A DNA stretch of 64,000 nt from Dyella sp. BiH032 (GTDB lineage Bacteria > Pseudomonadota > Gammaproteobacteria > Xanthomonadales > Rhodanobacteraceae). Positions 15,654-25,092 of this stretch are shown in pieces (positions within the stretch are counted from its first letter, which is position 1; every line of letters starts with the position of its first letter). The translations under genes were made by a program, and so were the position numbers. The notes under the pieces are model-generated. The model made no database searches and had not been told where the DNA came from. It saw only the letters and a program-made list of their open reading frames with translations. Location: positions 3,286,001 to 3,350,000 of the forward strand of contig NZ_CP134867.1 of assembly GCF_031954525.1 (NCBI RefSeq), given 5' to 3'.

Positions 15654-16553
15654 TCAATCCCCCCTCAACACCCCCATCCCCTCCAAATACCGCAACTCAA
15701 AAAACAAACTATCCCCCCCGCACGGCGCCCGCTGCGCCAACGCCACACCCAACTCCCGCTCACCCAACGGCACCGCCTTGAACGCCGCATCACTGCCAAC
15801 CTGGCGAAACACCTCATAAACCACCCCCACCGCCCCCTGCCCATCGCAGGAAGCCGCCGCCGCAAGATAAACCGCACTCTCGCCGCGACTGAGGCGACCC
15901 GTGCCCGCACCATCCTGCACCCACGGCCGCACGCCGGCGCGACGCACATCGGCGAGCAACGCCGCATAGCCCGCAGGCGCCATATGTCCGGCGAAGAACG
16001 TGCTCACGTAGACCGGCCGGACCGCGACACGATCGAGCTGCCGCCGCTCCAGCGCGAGGTAATCGCGCAGCGCCTCGCGCGCTTCCGGCTCGCGCCAGCG
16101 GCGGTCGTCGATCTCCATCGGCAGGTACCAGCCGGCGATCGGGGCCTCGCCCAGATCCGCCAGCCAGCGTCGCGCCACTTCGGCATCCTGGCGGGCCAGC
16201 GTACGCAGGTAGTCATCCAGCGAGGAAACAGGCATTTCCTGGCGCTGGAAGAACGCCGGATCGCTGTGCAGCCCCAGCACGATGCGCAGCCCGGCGGCGT
16301 GCGCCTCGCGAACCCGCTGCAGCAGCCACGCATGCCCGGCTTCGTCGCCGAAGGCATCGCCGTACTGCGTCCACTGAACCACCAGGGTGTCGAAGCCGCG
16401 TCCGCGCACCTGCGCGAAGACCCCCGGCCATTGCGCGGCCGCCACGTCGCGGTCGCGCAGTTGCGGCTGATAGAACAGCGCCGTGGCGGCGTCGGCCAGC
16501 CACGAGGCTAGCAGCAACACCAGCGCCAACGGCCAGCGCAGGCGCGTCACCAT
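15654..16553 (-). CDS. Secreted DUF4434 protein (YbcH-like) of the NfrAB-type operon
   Basis: A 299-residue exported barrel-like protein. The signal peptide is 'LRWPLALVLLLASWLADA'. 'ALFYQPQLRDRDV', 'GFDTLVVQWTQYGD', 'GLRIVLGLHSDPAFF', 'IAGWYLPMEIDDRRW' and 'VYVSTFFAGHMAP' are DUF4434 hallmarks. E. coli YbcH, encoded beside nfrA and nfrB, belongs to the same family, which supports a periplasmic role in handling or hydrolysing the polymer. The start lies inside the end of the nfrA-like gene (7-base overlap), so the genes are coupled. The last 20 codons switch to G/T-rich codons (TTT, TTG, GGG, AGG), unlike the rest of the gene, next to the repeat block. Confidence 0.82.
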   Translation of the reverse strand: MVTRLRWPLALVLLLASWLADAATALFYQPQLRDRDVAAAQWPGVFAQVRGRGFDTLVVQWTQYGDAFGDEAGHAWLLQRVREAHAAGLRIVLGLHSDPAFFQRQEMPVSSLDDYLRTLARQDAEVARRWLADLGEAPIAGWYLPMEIDDRRWREPEAREALRDYLALERRQLDRVAVRPVYVSTFFAGHMAPAGYAALLADVRRAGVRPWVQDGAGTGRLSRGESAVYLAAAASCDGQGAVGVVYEVFRQVGSDAAFKAVPLGERELGVALAQRAPCGGDSLFFELRYLEGMGVLRGD

Positions 16554-19444
16554 GCCGTCCTCACGATCAGGAACAGCGCGTTCTTCTCGCGCAGGTAGCT
16601 GGTGAAGGCATGCTGCCCTTCGATCGCCACGCTGACGCGATGCGGATAGGCGTCGTAGCGCGTCTCCCCGTACCACAGGTTCCACTGCACCCCCAGGCCG
16701 ACGCGGCCGTCGCGCTGGAAGCTGCCGCGGTTACGGTCGATGCCGGTGTACTGCAACCGCGCGTACGGCTGAATCGACTGGCCATCGGCGAGCTTGTGAT
16801 GCCAGCCGAGCTGGTAGTCGGCGGTGAACACCGTCTGCTTCGCGCGCAGGTAGCGCGCCACGTCCACGTAGAAGTTCTGCGACCACCAGCCGCGCCCGCC
16901 GGGGTGCCAGTCGTCGTTGAGACGAGGGCTGAACGACCACGACCCGGCCGCGCGCAGCATGGTGTCGTTGCGGGTGAAGCGGCTGCCCGACACCGGCGTC
17001 TGCTGCTCGGCCGACAGCACGATGTTCTGGGTGAGGAAAGGCTTCCAGTGCAGGCCCACGCCCAGCATCCAGCCGTGGATCGGCCACACCGCGCCGCTGT
17101 CGCCGCTGCCGGCGAAGACGCGCGCGTAGGCCGCCAGCGTGTTGATGTCGCCGCCGGTCCAGCGCGGGTCGAAGCGGTACTGCCCTTCCATCTGGAAATA
17201 GCTGCGGTACGAGGTGCCGGGATTGGCGGCGTTGGCTGCCGACGAGACGGTGTCGCCCAGCGTCATGTCGGCGTTGAAGCGCCACTTGCGCCCCAGGTCT
17301 TCGTGCAGGCGGCGCAGGTCGTAGCGCTGCTGCCCCTCGTCCTGCGGCACCGTGCCGCCGTCGGTGCCCCCCATGCCGCCGGCATCGAGCTGGTCGATCG
17401 CCTGTGCGGCGTAGCTGCGCGCCTGCGCGTTGTCGCCCAGTTGCTGGTGTACGTAGAGCAATTGCCAAGTGAGCTTGGGATCGTCCGGATTGGCCTGGTG
17501 CGCGCGCTCGAACTGCGCCACCGCCAACTCGGGCGAGCCGTTCTGCAGATAGGCGTAGCCGAGCTGCGCGGCGAGCTTGTCGTCGTCGGGCGCCAGCACG
17601 GCCGCATGCTGCAGGGATGCCAGCGCGAGCTTCGAGTCGCCGGCCTGGGTCTGCAGGGCGGCCAGGCGCTGGTAGTAGCGGGCTTGCGGGTGCTGCGCGA
17701 TGGCATTTTCCAGATCGGTGCGCGCCAGTGCGGGATCCCGCGGCTCGTCGGCCTGCGCGCGCAACCACCAGTAGGCATGGTCCTGCCGCCCGCCCTGACC
17801 CGCGTAACTGTCGAGCCAGGCGCGCGCGACGGCCGGCTGGTCGGCGGAAAGCGCGGTGGTGGCGGCGGCCAGCAGGTCGTCGGTTTTCATGCGCTCGACC
17901 GGCACCGCGCGCCACGCCTGCAAGGCCGTGGCGTAGTCCTTCGCGCCGTAAGCCTGGTAAGCCAGCGCGCGCGTGGTGTCCGGATCGGGCTTGCGCTTGT
18001 TGGCTTCGGCGTAGGCGTATTCGGCCAGGCCCGGACGATCGCTGCCGTAGCAATCGCCCAGCTGGCGCCACAACTCGGCCGGGTAATCGGGGGACAGGTC
18101 GGACATGACCTGGCGGATGCCGTCGCAGTCGCGCAAGGCGGCCAGGATCGGCACCTGGGCGATGCGCAGCGGCACGCTCTCCAGCGGCCGCGCCAGACGG
18201 ACGCGATCGTCGGCGGAGAACGCCTGCGCCTGCTTGGCTGCGAGTACGGCCAGCCGCGCGAACAGCGTGCCGGCTTGCGGATGGCCGCCGAAGGGATAGG
18301 ACGCCAGCAGCAGCCGCTGTGCCTCGTCCGGCGCGCCGGCTTCCATCAGCCGGTAGCTCAGCGGATCGAGCAGGCGATGCCCGTCCGCCTGCGCCACCAT
18401 CGCCTCGGCCTGCTGTCGCGCTTCGGCGTAGCGCCCTTGCTCCAACGCCAGGGAAAAACGCTCCTCGCGATAGCTGTCCTTCGGCAGTCGCGCCAGCAGG
18501 CGCTGCACGGCCGCCTCGTCATGGCGCGCGGCTGCCAGCGGCAAGGCGGAACGCGCCTGCCAAGCGCTGTTGGCCGGGAAATGCGCGGGGTAGAGGTCGA
18601 GCAGCTCCGGCCGCTCCCGCCCCACCTGCGCGAGCAGGTTGATCCATTGCCGTTCGCTCTTCTCGTCGTCGAACGCCGGCTGGTGCAAGGCCAGGTAATC
18701 CGCCAGCGCCCGCCGTTCGTTCGCCGCGGACAAGGCCAGCGCCACGGCCAGCTCCTGCGCCGGGGCGCCCAGGCCGCCGCGCGCCTGCAGGTCGCGCGCC
18801 TCGATAGCCCTGCCCTGCATCAGCAGCAGGTTGAACCATTGCGCGCGCTCGTCGCCGCCGAGCTGGCCCAGCGCGTCCAGCGCCGCCAGCTGCGCGTCGG
18901 CGCGGGGGCGGTCGCCCAGATAGATCGCGCGCTGCACCAGCGCACGGCGCAAGGCGAGACCTTCCGGCGAGCGCGCGAAGTCCGCGGCGGCCAGTTCCGC
19001 CTGCGCCTGATCGAGATGGCCCGCCTGCAAGGCATCGAAACCCCGCTGCGCCCGGCATACCGGACGGTTGTCGACCTTGCAGTCCACCGCCGCCTGAGCC
19101 GGTGGCGGTGCGCGCAGGCGCGGATCGTCCGGCGTGTAGCGGCGCTGGTCGTCGAGCACCGCGCGCGCGCGGTCGGCGTGGCCGAAATGGCGGTACGCCT
19201 CGGCCAGGTCCAACGCGGTGTCGATGTTGCGCGGCGCCAGCTGGCGCGCGCGCTCGAACTCGGCCAGCGCAGTGCGCTCGTCGCCCGCGCGCAGCGCCGC
19301 GAAACCGGCCTGCCGGTGGGGATACAACAGGAATTGCTGATAGCGGCTGGCGCTGTCGGGCTGCTGGCCCGCCGCGCAAAGCGGCAAGGCCGGTGCCATC
19401 GCGAACAGCGCGGCCGCACAACGTGTCGGCCATGGGCGTTTCAT
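16547..19444 (-). CDS. nfrA: NfrA-like outer-membrane TPR/beta-barrel exopolysaccharide exporter (phage N4 receptor type)
   Basis: A 965-residue precursor. The signal peptide ends near 'LPLCAAGQQ'. TPR-like helical repeats run from about residue 30 to 660 ('GDERTALAEFERARQLAPRN', 'LQNGSPELAVAQFERAHQAN', 'DDPKLTWQLLYVHQQLGDNA'). The last 270 residues are beta strands typical of the NfrA C-terminal barrel and end on 'FLIVRTAW'. In E. coli, NfrA is the outer-membrane receptor of phage N4 and acts with NfrB in polymer export. Here it overlaps nfrB by four bases (ATGA) and the DUF4434 gene by seven, so one message is expected. The barrel loops are the likely phage-exposed part. Confidence 0.88.
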   Translation of the reverse strand: MKRPWPTRCAAALFAMAPALPLCAAGQQPDSASRYQQFLLYPHRQAGFAALRAGDERTALAEFERARQLAPRNIDTALDLAEAYRHFGHADRARAVLDDQRRYTPDDPRLRAPPPAQAAVDCKVDNRPVCRAQRGFDALQAGHLDQAQAELAAADFARSPEGLALRRALVQRAIYLGDRPRADAQLAALDALGQLGGDERAQWFNLLLMQGRAIEARDLQARGGLGAPAQELAVALALSAANERRALADYLALHQPAFDDEKSERQWINLLAQVGRERPELLDLYPAHFPANSAWQARSALPLAAARHDEAAVQRLLARLPKDSYREERFSLALEQGRYAEARQQAEAMVAQADGHRLLDPLSYRLMEAGAPDEAQRLLLASYPFGGHPQAGTLFARLAVLAAKQAQAFSADDRVRLARPLESVPLRIAQVPILAALRDCDGIRQVMSDLSPDYPAELWRQLGDCYGSDRPGLAEYAYAEANKRKPDPDTTRALAYQAYGAKDYATALQAWRAVPVERMKTDDLLAAATTALSADQPAVARAWLDSYAGQGGRQDHAYWWLRAQADEPRDPALARTDLENAIAQHPQARYYQRLAALQTQAGDSKLALASLQHAAVLAPDDDKLAAQLGYAYLQNGSPELAVAQFERAHQANPDDPKLTWQLLYVHQQLGDNAQARSYAAQAIDQLDAGGMGGTDGGTVPQDEGQQRYDLRRLHEDLGRKWRFNADMTLGDTVSSAANAANPGTSYRSYFQMEGQYRFDPRWTGGDINTLAAYARVFAGSGDSGAVWPIHGWMLGVGLHWKPFLTQNIVLSAEQQTPVSGSRFTRNDTMLRAAGSWSFSPRLNDDWHPGGRGWWSQNFYVDVARYLRAKQTVFTADYQLGWHHKLADGQSIQPYARLQYTGIDRNRGSFQRDGRVGLGVQWNLWYGETRYDAYPHRVSVAIEGQHAFTSYLREKNALFLIVRTAW

Positions 19445-21684
19445 GCCACGCGCTCCGTCCACTGCTTGACCAACTGCACCGGGGGCGCGGCCTCCTTGTC
19501 CAGGAGCGTCGCGATATCCGGCTGCAGCGTCGTTTGCAGGGCCAGCAGGCGGTCGAGCGTGTCCTGGCTGATGACACCTTGTTCCACCAGGAAAGCGCCC
19601 AGCGGCTTTCCGCTGCGCGCATGGCTCAACAGCAATGCCTTGAATGCCACCTCGTCCAGGTGCCCCTGCGCCACCAGGATCTCGCCCAGCATCACCTGCC
19701 GGGATACATAACTGTCCCACAGCGAATGCGCGCGCCCGGCATCGATGCGCCCGCTGCGCGTGGCCGCGTCCAGCAGGCTGCGCGGATCGCGTTCCTGCCC
19801 GGGCGGCGGCGCGTACCAGTGGCGCAGGCCGACGGTGACCTGCCCCTTGTGCGCGATGACGTAGCGCACCGGCCGGTCCAGCTTGCGCGCGATCGCCGCC
19901 AGCGATACCGGATCGACGTACGCCTCGCTCGCCAGCACCAGCGTGCCGCCCTCCACCCGCAGCGGCAGCACGGCGTAGTGCAGCGCCACCTTGGCGGGCA
20001 CCGCGTCGATCAGTTCGCGCGGCAACGCTTCCGGGTCCACCGGTTCGCAGGCCACGCCGATCTGCTCGGCGACCGGCCGCGCCAGCTGCGCCGGCGTGAT
20101 CACGCCTTCGTGGATCAGCGCGCTGCCCAGCTGCAGGCCTTCCACCGGATGCGCCTTGATCTCGCGCAGCCGCGCTTCCGACACCGTGCCTTCGGCCACC
20201 AGCATCTCGTCGAGCGAGCGCTTGGCGCGGTTCTCGCCGCCGATGCTGGGAAAATCGTGCGTGGTCTTGTCCCAGGCCACGCGGCGCGGGTCGCCCGTCT
20301 GCACGATCTGCTTGATCGCGCGCCAGTTGGCGAGGAAGTTGACCAGGTTGCTCCACAGCAGCCGCGGGATCGCGAGCAGTCCCTGCTTCACGCCGTAGTA
20401 GCCGGAGACGAACACGATGCGCTGCAGGATGCGGTTACACATCAGGCCGGCATTGGCTGCCAGCACCGCGCCGAACCAGGCCTGTCCCTCGAAGATCGAG
20501 ATGAACCGCGGCGCCGCCGGCCAGGCCTGCTGCAGCAGCCAGATCAGGCCGAGCTGGATCGCCACCAGCATCGCGCTGAAGCTGACGAAGTTGGCGATGG
20601 CGCCCTTGCGGTCGCGCCACAGGAAATAGTTCAGCACCAGGCCGTGCTTGCGCTTCCAGCCGTGCGTGCGATAGCCCTGGTAGACGATGCCGATGATCCA
20701 GCGCGATTTCTGCCGCACCGCGGTGGACAGGCGATCGGGGAAATACTCGCGCACGCAGATCACGTTCGATTCGCGCCGGCTCTGCCCGAACGGCTGCGGA
20801 CGCGCGTGCCGCCGGTAGCGCAGCACTGGGAAGCGCACGAAGATCTCCTGCATGCCGCGCGCCTTCAGGCGCAGGCCGATGTCGTAGTCCTCGGTCAGAC
20901 TCTGCACGTCGAAGGCGATGCCGTTGCCCTCTTCGATCAGCGCCAGCACCGCGCGGCGGCTGAAACAGGTGCCCACGCCGGCGCTGGGCACCTGCCCGGC
21001 CAGCGCCTCGCGTACCGGCACGTCCTTGCCGTGCAGCTCGGCGAACTCGTCCAGGTAATGCAGGCTGGTGAAGTTGTTCCACTGCCGCTCGAACGGGTAC
21101 ACCGGAATCTGGATCAGATCCTTGCGCCCCACCAGGAAGTTGAACAGGCGCAGCTCCAGCTGGCAGACCACGTCCTCGGCGTCGTGCAGAATGAAACCCT
21201 CGAAGCTGATCTTGGCGCGCCGCTCGAATTGCATGATCGCGTCGAGCACGTTGTTGAGGCAGTCCGCCTTGCTGGTCGGGCCTGGGCGCGCGCACACCAC
21301 TTTGTGGACGTTGGGGAAGCGCGCGCTCACTTCGTCCACGTCGCGCTGCGTGTCCGGATCGTTCGGATAGGTACCGACGAAGATGTGGTAGTTCTCGTAA
21401 TCCAGCGTGCTGGCCGCCAGCTCGGCCATGTGGCCGATCACGCCAGTCTCGTGCCAGGCCGGCACCATGATCGCCAGCGGCTTCTCCGCCGGGCGGTACA
21501 GCTCGTGGTAATAGGTGCGGTCATGCTTGCGGTAGACCACCAGCGCCTTCCACGCGCGGCGCGTCCAGTACACGCAGTCGATGAACAGGTCGTCCAGGCC
21601 GCTGATCAGCATCAGCACGGCAATGACCGACACGGCCACGCCCAGGCCGTAGAGATAGGTCGTGAAGATATCTAGCCACCACAT
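19441..21684 (-). CDS. nfrB: NfrB-like GT2 glycosyltransferase with MshEN c-di-GMP-binding repeats
   Basis: A 747-residue inner-membrane synthase. One membrane helix lies near residues 8-30. A family-2 glycosyltransferase domain follows, with 'LHDAED' (166-171), 'TEDYD' (264-268) and 'QKSRW' (325-329), which are the D-x-D, TED and Q-x-x-R-W motifs of processive synthases. Membrane helices lie near 365-385 and 400-420. The C-terminal part has MshEN-type segments ('LGSALIHEGVITPAQL' near 519, 'LGEILVAQGHLDEVAF' near 666, 'LGAFLVEQGVISQDTL' near 695), the family that binds cyclic di-GMP. In E. coli, NfrB polymerises a ManNAc-containing polymer when c-di-GMP is high. The start lies 24 bases after wecB. 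Confidence 0.92.
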   Translation of the reverse strand: MWWLDIFTTYLYGLGVAVSVIAVLMLISGLDDLFIDCVYWTRRAWKALVVYRKHDRTYYHELYRPAEKPLAIMVPAWHETGVIGHMAELAASTLDYENYHIFVGTYPNDPDTQRDVDEVSARFPNVHKVVCARPGPTSKADCLNNVLDAIMQFERRAKISFEGFILHDAEDVVCQLELRLFNFLVGRKDLIQIPVYPFERQWNNFTSLHYLDEFAELHGKDVPVREALAGQVPSAGVGTCFSRRAVLALIEEGNGIAFDVQSLTEDYDIGLRLKARGMQEIFVRFPVLRYRRHARPQPFGQSRRESNVICVREYFPDRLSTAVRQKSRWIIGIVYQGYRTHGWKRKHGLVLNYFLWRDRKGAIANFVSFSAMLVAIQLGLIWLLQQAWPAAPRFISIFEGQAWFGAVLAANAGLMCNRILQRIVFVSGYYGVKQGLLAIPRLLWSNLVNFLANWRAIKQIVQTGDPRRVAWDKTTHDFPSIGGENRAKRSLDEMLVAEGTVSEARLREIKAHPVEGLQLGSALIHEGVITPAQLARPVAEQIGVACEPVDPEALPRELIDAVPAKVALHYAVLPLRVEGGTLVLASEAYVDPVSLAAIARKLDRPVRYVIAHKGQVTVGLRHWYAPPPGQERDPRSLLDAATRSGRIDAGRAHSLWDSYVSRQVMLGEILVAQGHLDEVAFKALLLSHARSGKPLGAFLVEQGVISQDTLDRLLALQTTLQPDIATLLDKEAAPPVQLVKQWTERVA

Positions 21685-21708
21685 CCTGGTGTCCCCTGTT
21701 CCGCCCGG

Positions 21709-22821
21709 TCAGACGGCTTCGCGCCGCCGCTCGCTGCTTTCCAGCGCCCCCTGCAGCCGATCGACGATGCGCTCGCTGGCCCGGCCGTCGCCGAACGGGT
21801 TGCCCGCGTGCGCCATCGCCGCATAGGCAGCATGGTCCTCCCACAGTTGTTCGATCTGGCCCACGATCGACGCGCGGCGCGTGCCGGCCAGGCGCGCGCA
21901 GCCGGCTTCGATCGCTTCAGGCCGCTCGGTCTCGGTGCGCAACACCAGCAAGGGCACGCCGAAGGTCGGCGCTTCCTCCTGCAGGCCGCCGGAATCGGTC
22001 AGCACCAGCCAGGCATCGATCAGCGCCTGTTGCATGCGCAGGTAATCGAACGGCCCGCTCAGGTGCACATTGGCCAGCTCGCCGAGAATGGCGTGCACCG
22101 GCTTGCTCACCGTGGGATTCAGGTGCACCGGGAACAGCACGTCCAGCTCCGGGTGATGGCTGGCGACGTCGGCGATGGCATAGCAGATCTCGCGCAGGTC
22201 GCTGCCCCAGTTCTCGCGGCGATGCGCGGTGACCAGCAGGTGGCCGCGGCCCGTGGCATGGCGGCCCAGGCGGCGGTGGCGCGTGACCCAGTGCTGCGCG
22301 TCGATCACCGTGTTGCCAGTGACGGAGACGCCATCGTCCGCGATGCCTTCCGCCCGCAGCGCCTGCGCGGCGCGATGGGTCGGCGCGAAATGGAAGGTCG
22401 CGATGCGGCTGACCATCTGGCGCAGGCCTTCCTCCGGAAACGGCCGTCCGAGGTCGTACGTGCGCAGCCCGGCTTCCACGTGCGCCACCGGCACGCGGTG
22501 GTAGAAGCCGGCGAGCGCGCCGAGGAAGGTGCTTTCGGTATCGCCCTGCACCATCACCAGCGACCAGGGCTGGCTGGCCATGACGCCGTCCAGCAGGGTG
22601 CGGCAACGTGTGCTGAACTCGCCCAGGCTTTCGCCGCCGCGTTCCAGCTCGATGTCCGGCTCGATGTCGAAACAGGCCAGCATCTGCCGTGCCATGTCGC
22701 CGTGCTGGCCGGTGTGCAGCCAGCGGGGCCGGGCCCAGCCGGTGGCGCGCAGGGCGTGGTACACCGGCGCCAGCTTGATGATCTCCGGGCGTGTACCGCA
22801 GACGATCAGGATGTCTTGCAT
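21709..22821 (-). CDS. wecB: UDP-N-acetylglucosamine 2-epimerase
   Basis: Interconverts UDP-GlcNAc and UDP-ManNAc in the cytosol. The 370 residues agree with the family length. Visible motifs are 'VCGTRPEIIKLAPV', 'MVQGDTESTF', 'VAHVEAGLRT', 'VTAHRRENWG' and 'DSGGLQEEAP'; the residues known to bind UDP and carry out catalysis (the Glu of VEAG, the His/Arg of HRREN, the DSGG loop) are present. A strong ribosome site (GGGGGAAGGAAG) precedes the ATG. As first gene of the operon it supplies UDP-ManNAc to the NfrB-like synthase, as WecB does in the E. coli pathway, where wecB sits elsewhere in the genome. Confidence 0.95.
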   Translation of the reverse strand: MQDILIVCGTRPEIIKLAPVYHALRATGWARPRWLHTGQHGDMARQMLACFDIEPDIELERGGESLGEFSTRCRTLLDGVMASQPWSLVMVQGDTESTFLGALAGFYHRVPVAHVEAGLRTYDLGRPFPEEGLRQMVSRIATFHFAPTHRAAQALRAEGIADDGVSVTGNTVIDAQHWVTRHRRLGRHATGRGHLLVTAHRRENWGSDLREICYAIADVASHHPELDVLFPVHLNPTVSKPVHAILGELANVHLSGPFDYLRMQQALIDAWLVLTDSGGLQEEAPTFGVPLLVLRTETERPEAIEAGCARLAGTRRASIVGQIEQLWEDHAAYAAMAHAGNPFGDGRASERIVDRLQGALESSERRREAV

Positions 22822-23220
22822 ACGCTTCCTTCCCCCTCAGGATGATGCGCTGGCCCAGGTGAGACGACGGTCGTACCGGACGCCTCCCCCTCGGGGATGT
22901 CCGGTCGTCCGGGGCCCTGGCACCCGGAAAGACGATGTCGGCTGAAGGAGTCTGCGCGGGATGGCTGGACTGGATCAGGCGCTACGTTTTCGGCCCGCAT
23001 ATTGGCCGCGTGCCCGGCGTCTGGCGATTGACTGAAAGCCATACCTCCACAGGACAGTAAAAACGCGTCGCGCGGCCCCTTAAGCTGCATGCTCGGGGCG
23101 ATGCCGCTCCATCTCGGGAACAGGGACCTGGGTCATGGCATGCGATCGTCCAGCCACCGCGCGCACGTGCACGGCTCCCGTGCCGCGCGCCGTCTCCATC
23201 GCAGCATGTGAGGAACTCCC
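22822..23220. promoter_or_regulatory. Divergent control region between wecB operon and DUF2334 gene
   Basis: About 400 bases with no gene. It must hold the promoter of the wecB-nfrBA-DUF4434 operon and that of the DUF2334 gene. An imperfect hairpin CCGGAC...GTCCGG (22877-22905) lies in the wecB leader, 57 bases before its start. I found no clean sigma-54 (TGGCAC-N5-TTGC) element. Shared control of both sides is likely from the arrangement but not shown. Confidence 0.5.
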
Positions 23221-25026
23221 ATGACCAGGTCCCGTTTCAAGCCTCCCGTTCTGAGGTCGATCCTCGCCACTGCCGCCCTGGTATGGGCCGCAGGACTGGC
23301 CTCCCTCTCCCACGCGCAGACGGCCGAACACGCCGGCATGAGCACCTTGCCGGCACCACCCGCGCCGCCGTCGGCAACGCTTCCGGACAGCCAGATCCGG
23401 AAGACCACGTTGTCGTCGCTATCGACGCTTTCCACGTCGTCGACATCCACGAGTTCCGGCACGACGTTCCGCCTGTCGCTGTCCGCCAACCTCCTCGGCG
23501 GCGTACCGAACGCCTTCGCCGGCGCGCCCGGTGCCAACGCCAACCAGAACACCCTGGTGCTGTACGACAGCTCCGGCACCTGGGGCTGGCTGGGCGAGGC
23601 CTACGGTGTGATGGCGGGCCAACTCGTATCCCACGGCAGCAAGTTCACGCTGCATAGCGCTGCCAGCTACGTGGCCGGCGAACTGAACGGCTACACGGGT
23701 CTGGTCTACGTCGGCTCCACGTATGACGAGCCGTTGCCCACGGCGTTGCTGGACGACGTGCTAGCCACCACCAAACCGGTGCTGTGGATGAACCACAACA
23801 TCTGGCAGCTGGCCGCACGCTCGCCGAACTTCGGCGCGCAGTACGGCTTCACCCCGATGTTCTTCGACTTCAGCAATACGCTGACGATCAACTACAAGGG
23901 CGTGGCGCTCCAGCGCAACGCGCTGGCAGTGGCCTCGGGCCTGCTGCAGACGACGATCGTCGATCCGGCGAAGGCGCAGGCGCTTGCGGTGGCGTCCAAC
24001 GACGTGGGCGGCACGGTCAACTGGGCCACCAAGGGCGGCAATCTCACCTACATTGGCGAGATTCCCTTCAGCTACACCGGCCCCAACGACCGCTACCTGA
24101 TCGCCGCCGACCTGATCGGCAAGGTCTCCAATCCGGCCATGCCGGCGCGCAAGCGGGCACTGGTGCGCATCGAGGACGTCAACGCGGATACCGATCCGGC
24201 CGAACTGCGCGCGATCGCCGATTATCTCGCCAGCAAGAAGGTGCCGTTCTCCGTCGCGGTCATTCCCGTCTACAAGGACCCGAATGGCTTCTACAACAAC
24301 GGCGTGCCGCTGACGCGGCGGCTGTCCCAGGCGCGTGGCGTGGTCAATGCGCTCAAGTACATGCAGTCCAAGGGCGGCACCTTGATCATGCACGGCTACA
24401 CGCATCAGTACTCGAACGTGGCCAATCCCTACAGCGGCGTATCGGCCGATGACTTCGAGTTCTTCCGCGCGCATATCAGCGCCGACAACTACGTCGTCTA
24501 CGACACGCCCGTGGCGGAGGACTCGGCGCTGTGGACACAGATGCGCCTGACCAGCGGCCTGCTGGAATTCGCCGCCGCGGGTTTCCTGGCGCCGACCATC
24601 TTCGAACCGCCGCACTACGCGGCCTCGGCGGTCGACTACCAGGTGATCCACAACCAGTTCGGCGTGCGCTACGACCGCGGTCTTTACGCGGCCGGCTGGT
24701 GCCCGAACGGTGCCTGCGGCACGGGCACGCCGGATTACACGAGGATCTACGGCCAGTTCTTCCCGTACCTGGTGCGCGACATCTACGGCTCCACGGTGAT
24801 CGGCGAGCAGCTGGGCAACGTGGAGACGCAGGAGTTCAACCACAATCCGCCCCGCTTCCCTGCGGACATCCTCTACAGCGCTCAGCGCAACGTGGTGGTG
24901 CAGGACGCGGTGCAGAGCTTTTTCTTCCATCCCTACGTGAACATCAGCTACCTCAAGCAGATCGTCGAGGGGCTGCAGGCGATGGGGTACACGTTCGTTC
25001 CCGCCAATACGGTGAAGCAGGGGTGA
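23221..25026 (+). CDS. Secreted DUF2334 protein, polysaccharide-deacetylase-like
   Basis: A 601-residue exported protein. The signal peptide ends near 'SLSHAQ'. A Pro/Ser/Thr-rich linker covers residues 40-80. Residues 110-300 form an alpha/beta domain ('TLVLYDSSGTWGWLGEAYGV', 'GLVYVGSTYDEPLP'). Residues 310-600 form the DUF2334 domain, related to NodB deacetylases: 'ALVRIEDVNADTDP' (metal Asp position), 'IMHGYTHQYSN' (two His), 'IFEPPHYAAS', and 'SFFFHPYVN' near the end. Domain order recalls periplasmic de-N-acetylases of exopolysaccharide systems such as PelA. Its position, divergent from wecB-nfrBA, suggests de-N-acetylation of the polymer. The E. coli locus has no such gene next to it, as far as I know. 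Confidence 0.85.
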   Translation: MTRSRFKPPVLRSILATAALVWAAGLASLSHAQTAEHAGMSTLPAPPAPPSATLPDSQIRKTTLSSLSTLSTSSTSTSSGTTFRLSLSANLLGGVPNAFAGAPGANANQNTLVLYDSSGTWGWLGEAYGVMAGQLVSHGSKFTLHSAASYVAGELNGYTGLVYVGSTYDEPLPTALLDDVLATTKPVLWMNHNIWQLAARSPNFGAQYGFTPMFFDFSNTLTINYKGVALQRNALAVASGLLQTTIVDPAKAQALAVASNDVGGTVNWATKGGNLTYIGEIPFSYTGPNDRYLIAADLIGKVSNPAMPARKRALVRIEDVNADTDPAELRAIADYLASKKVPFSVAVIPVYKDPNGFYNNGVPLTRRLSQARGVVNALKYMQSKGGTLIMHGYTHQYSNVANPYSGVSADDFEFFRAHISADNYVVYDTPVAEDSALWTQMRLTSGLLEFAAAGFLAPTIFEPPHYAASAVDYQVIHNQFGVRYDRGLYAAGWCPNGACGTGTPDYTRIYGQFFPYLVRDIYGSTVIGEQLGNVETQEFNHNPPRFPADILYSAQRNVVVQDAVQSFFFHPYVNISYLKQIVEGLQAMGYTFVPANTVKQG

Positions 25027-25092
25027 CGGTTTTTGTCTGACGCCGTCCGGCGGGTTCTTCTCCCGAGGGGAGATGGAGCCGGCTGGCGGATG

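Noticed and set aside
19102..21675. Very long open frame on the plus strand opposite nfrB/nfrA
   Set aside because: It is antisense to genes with clear domains, has arginine/alanine-rich shadow composition and no ribosome site. High GC content makes such open frames common here.
22822..23220. Sigma-54 promoter for the wecB operon
   Set aside because: A TGGCAC occurs at 22918 on the plus strand but no TTGC follows at the required spacing.
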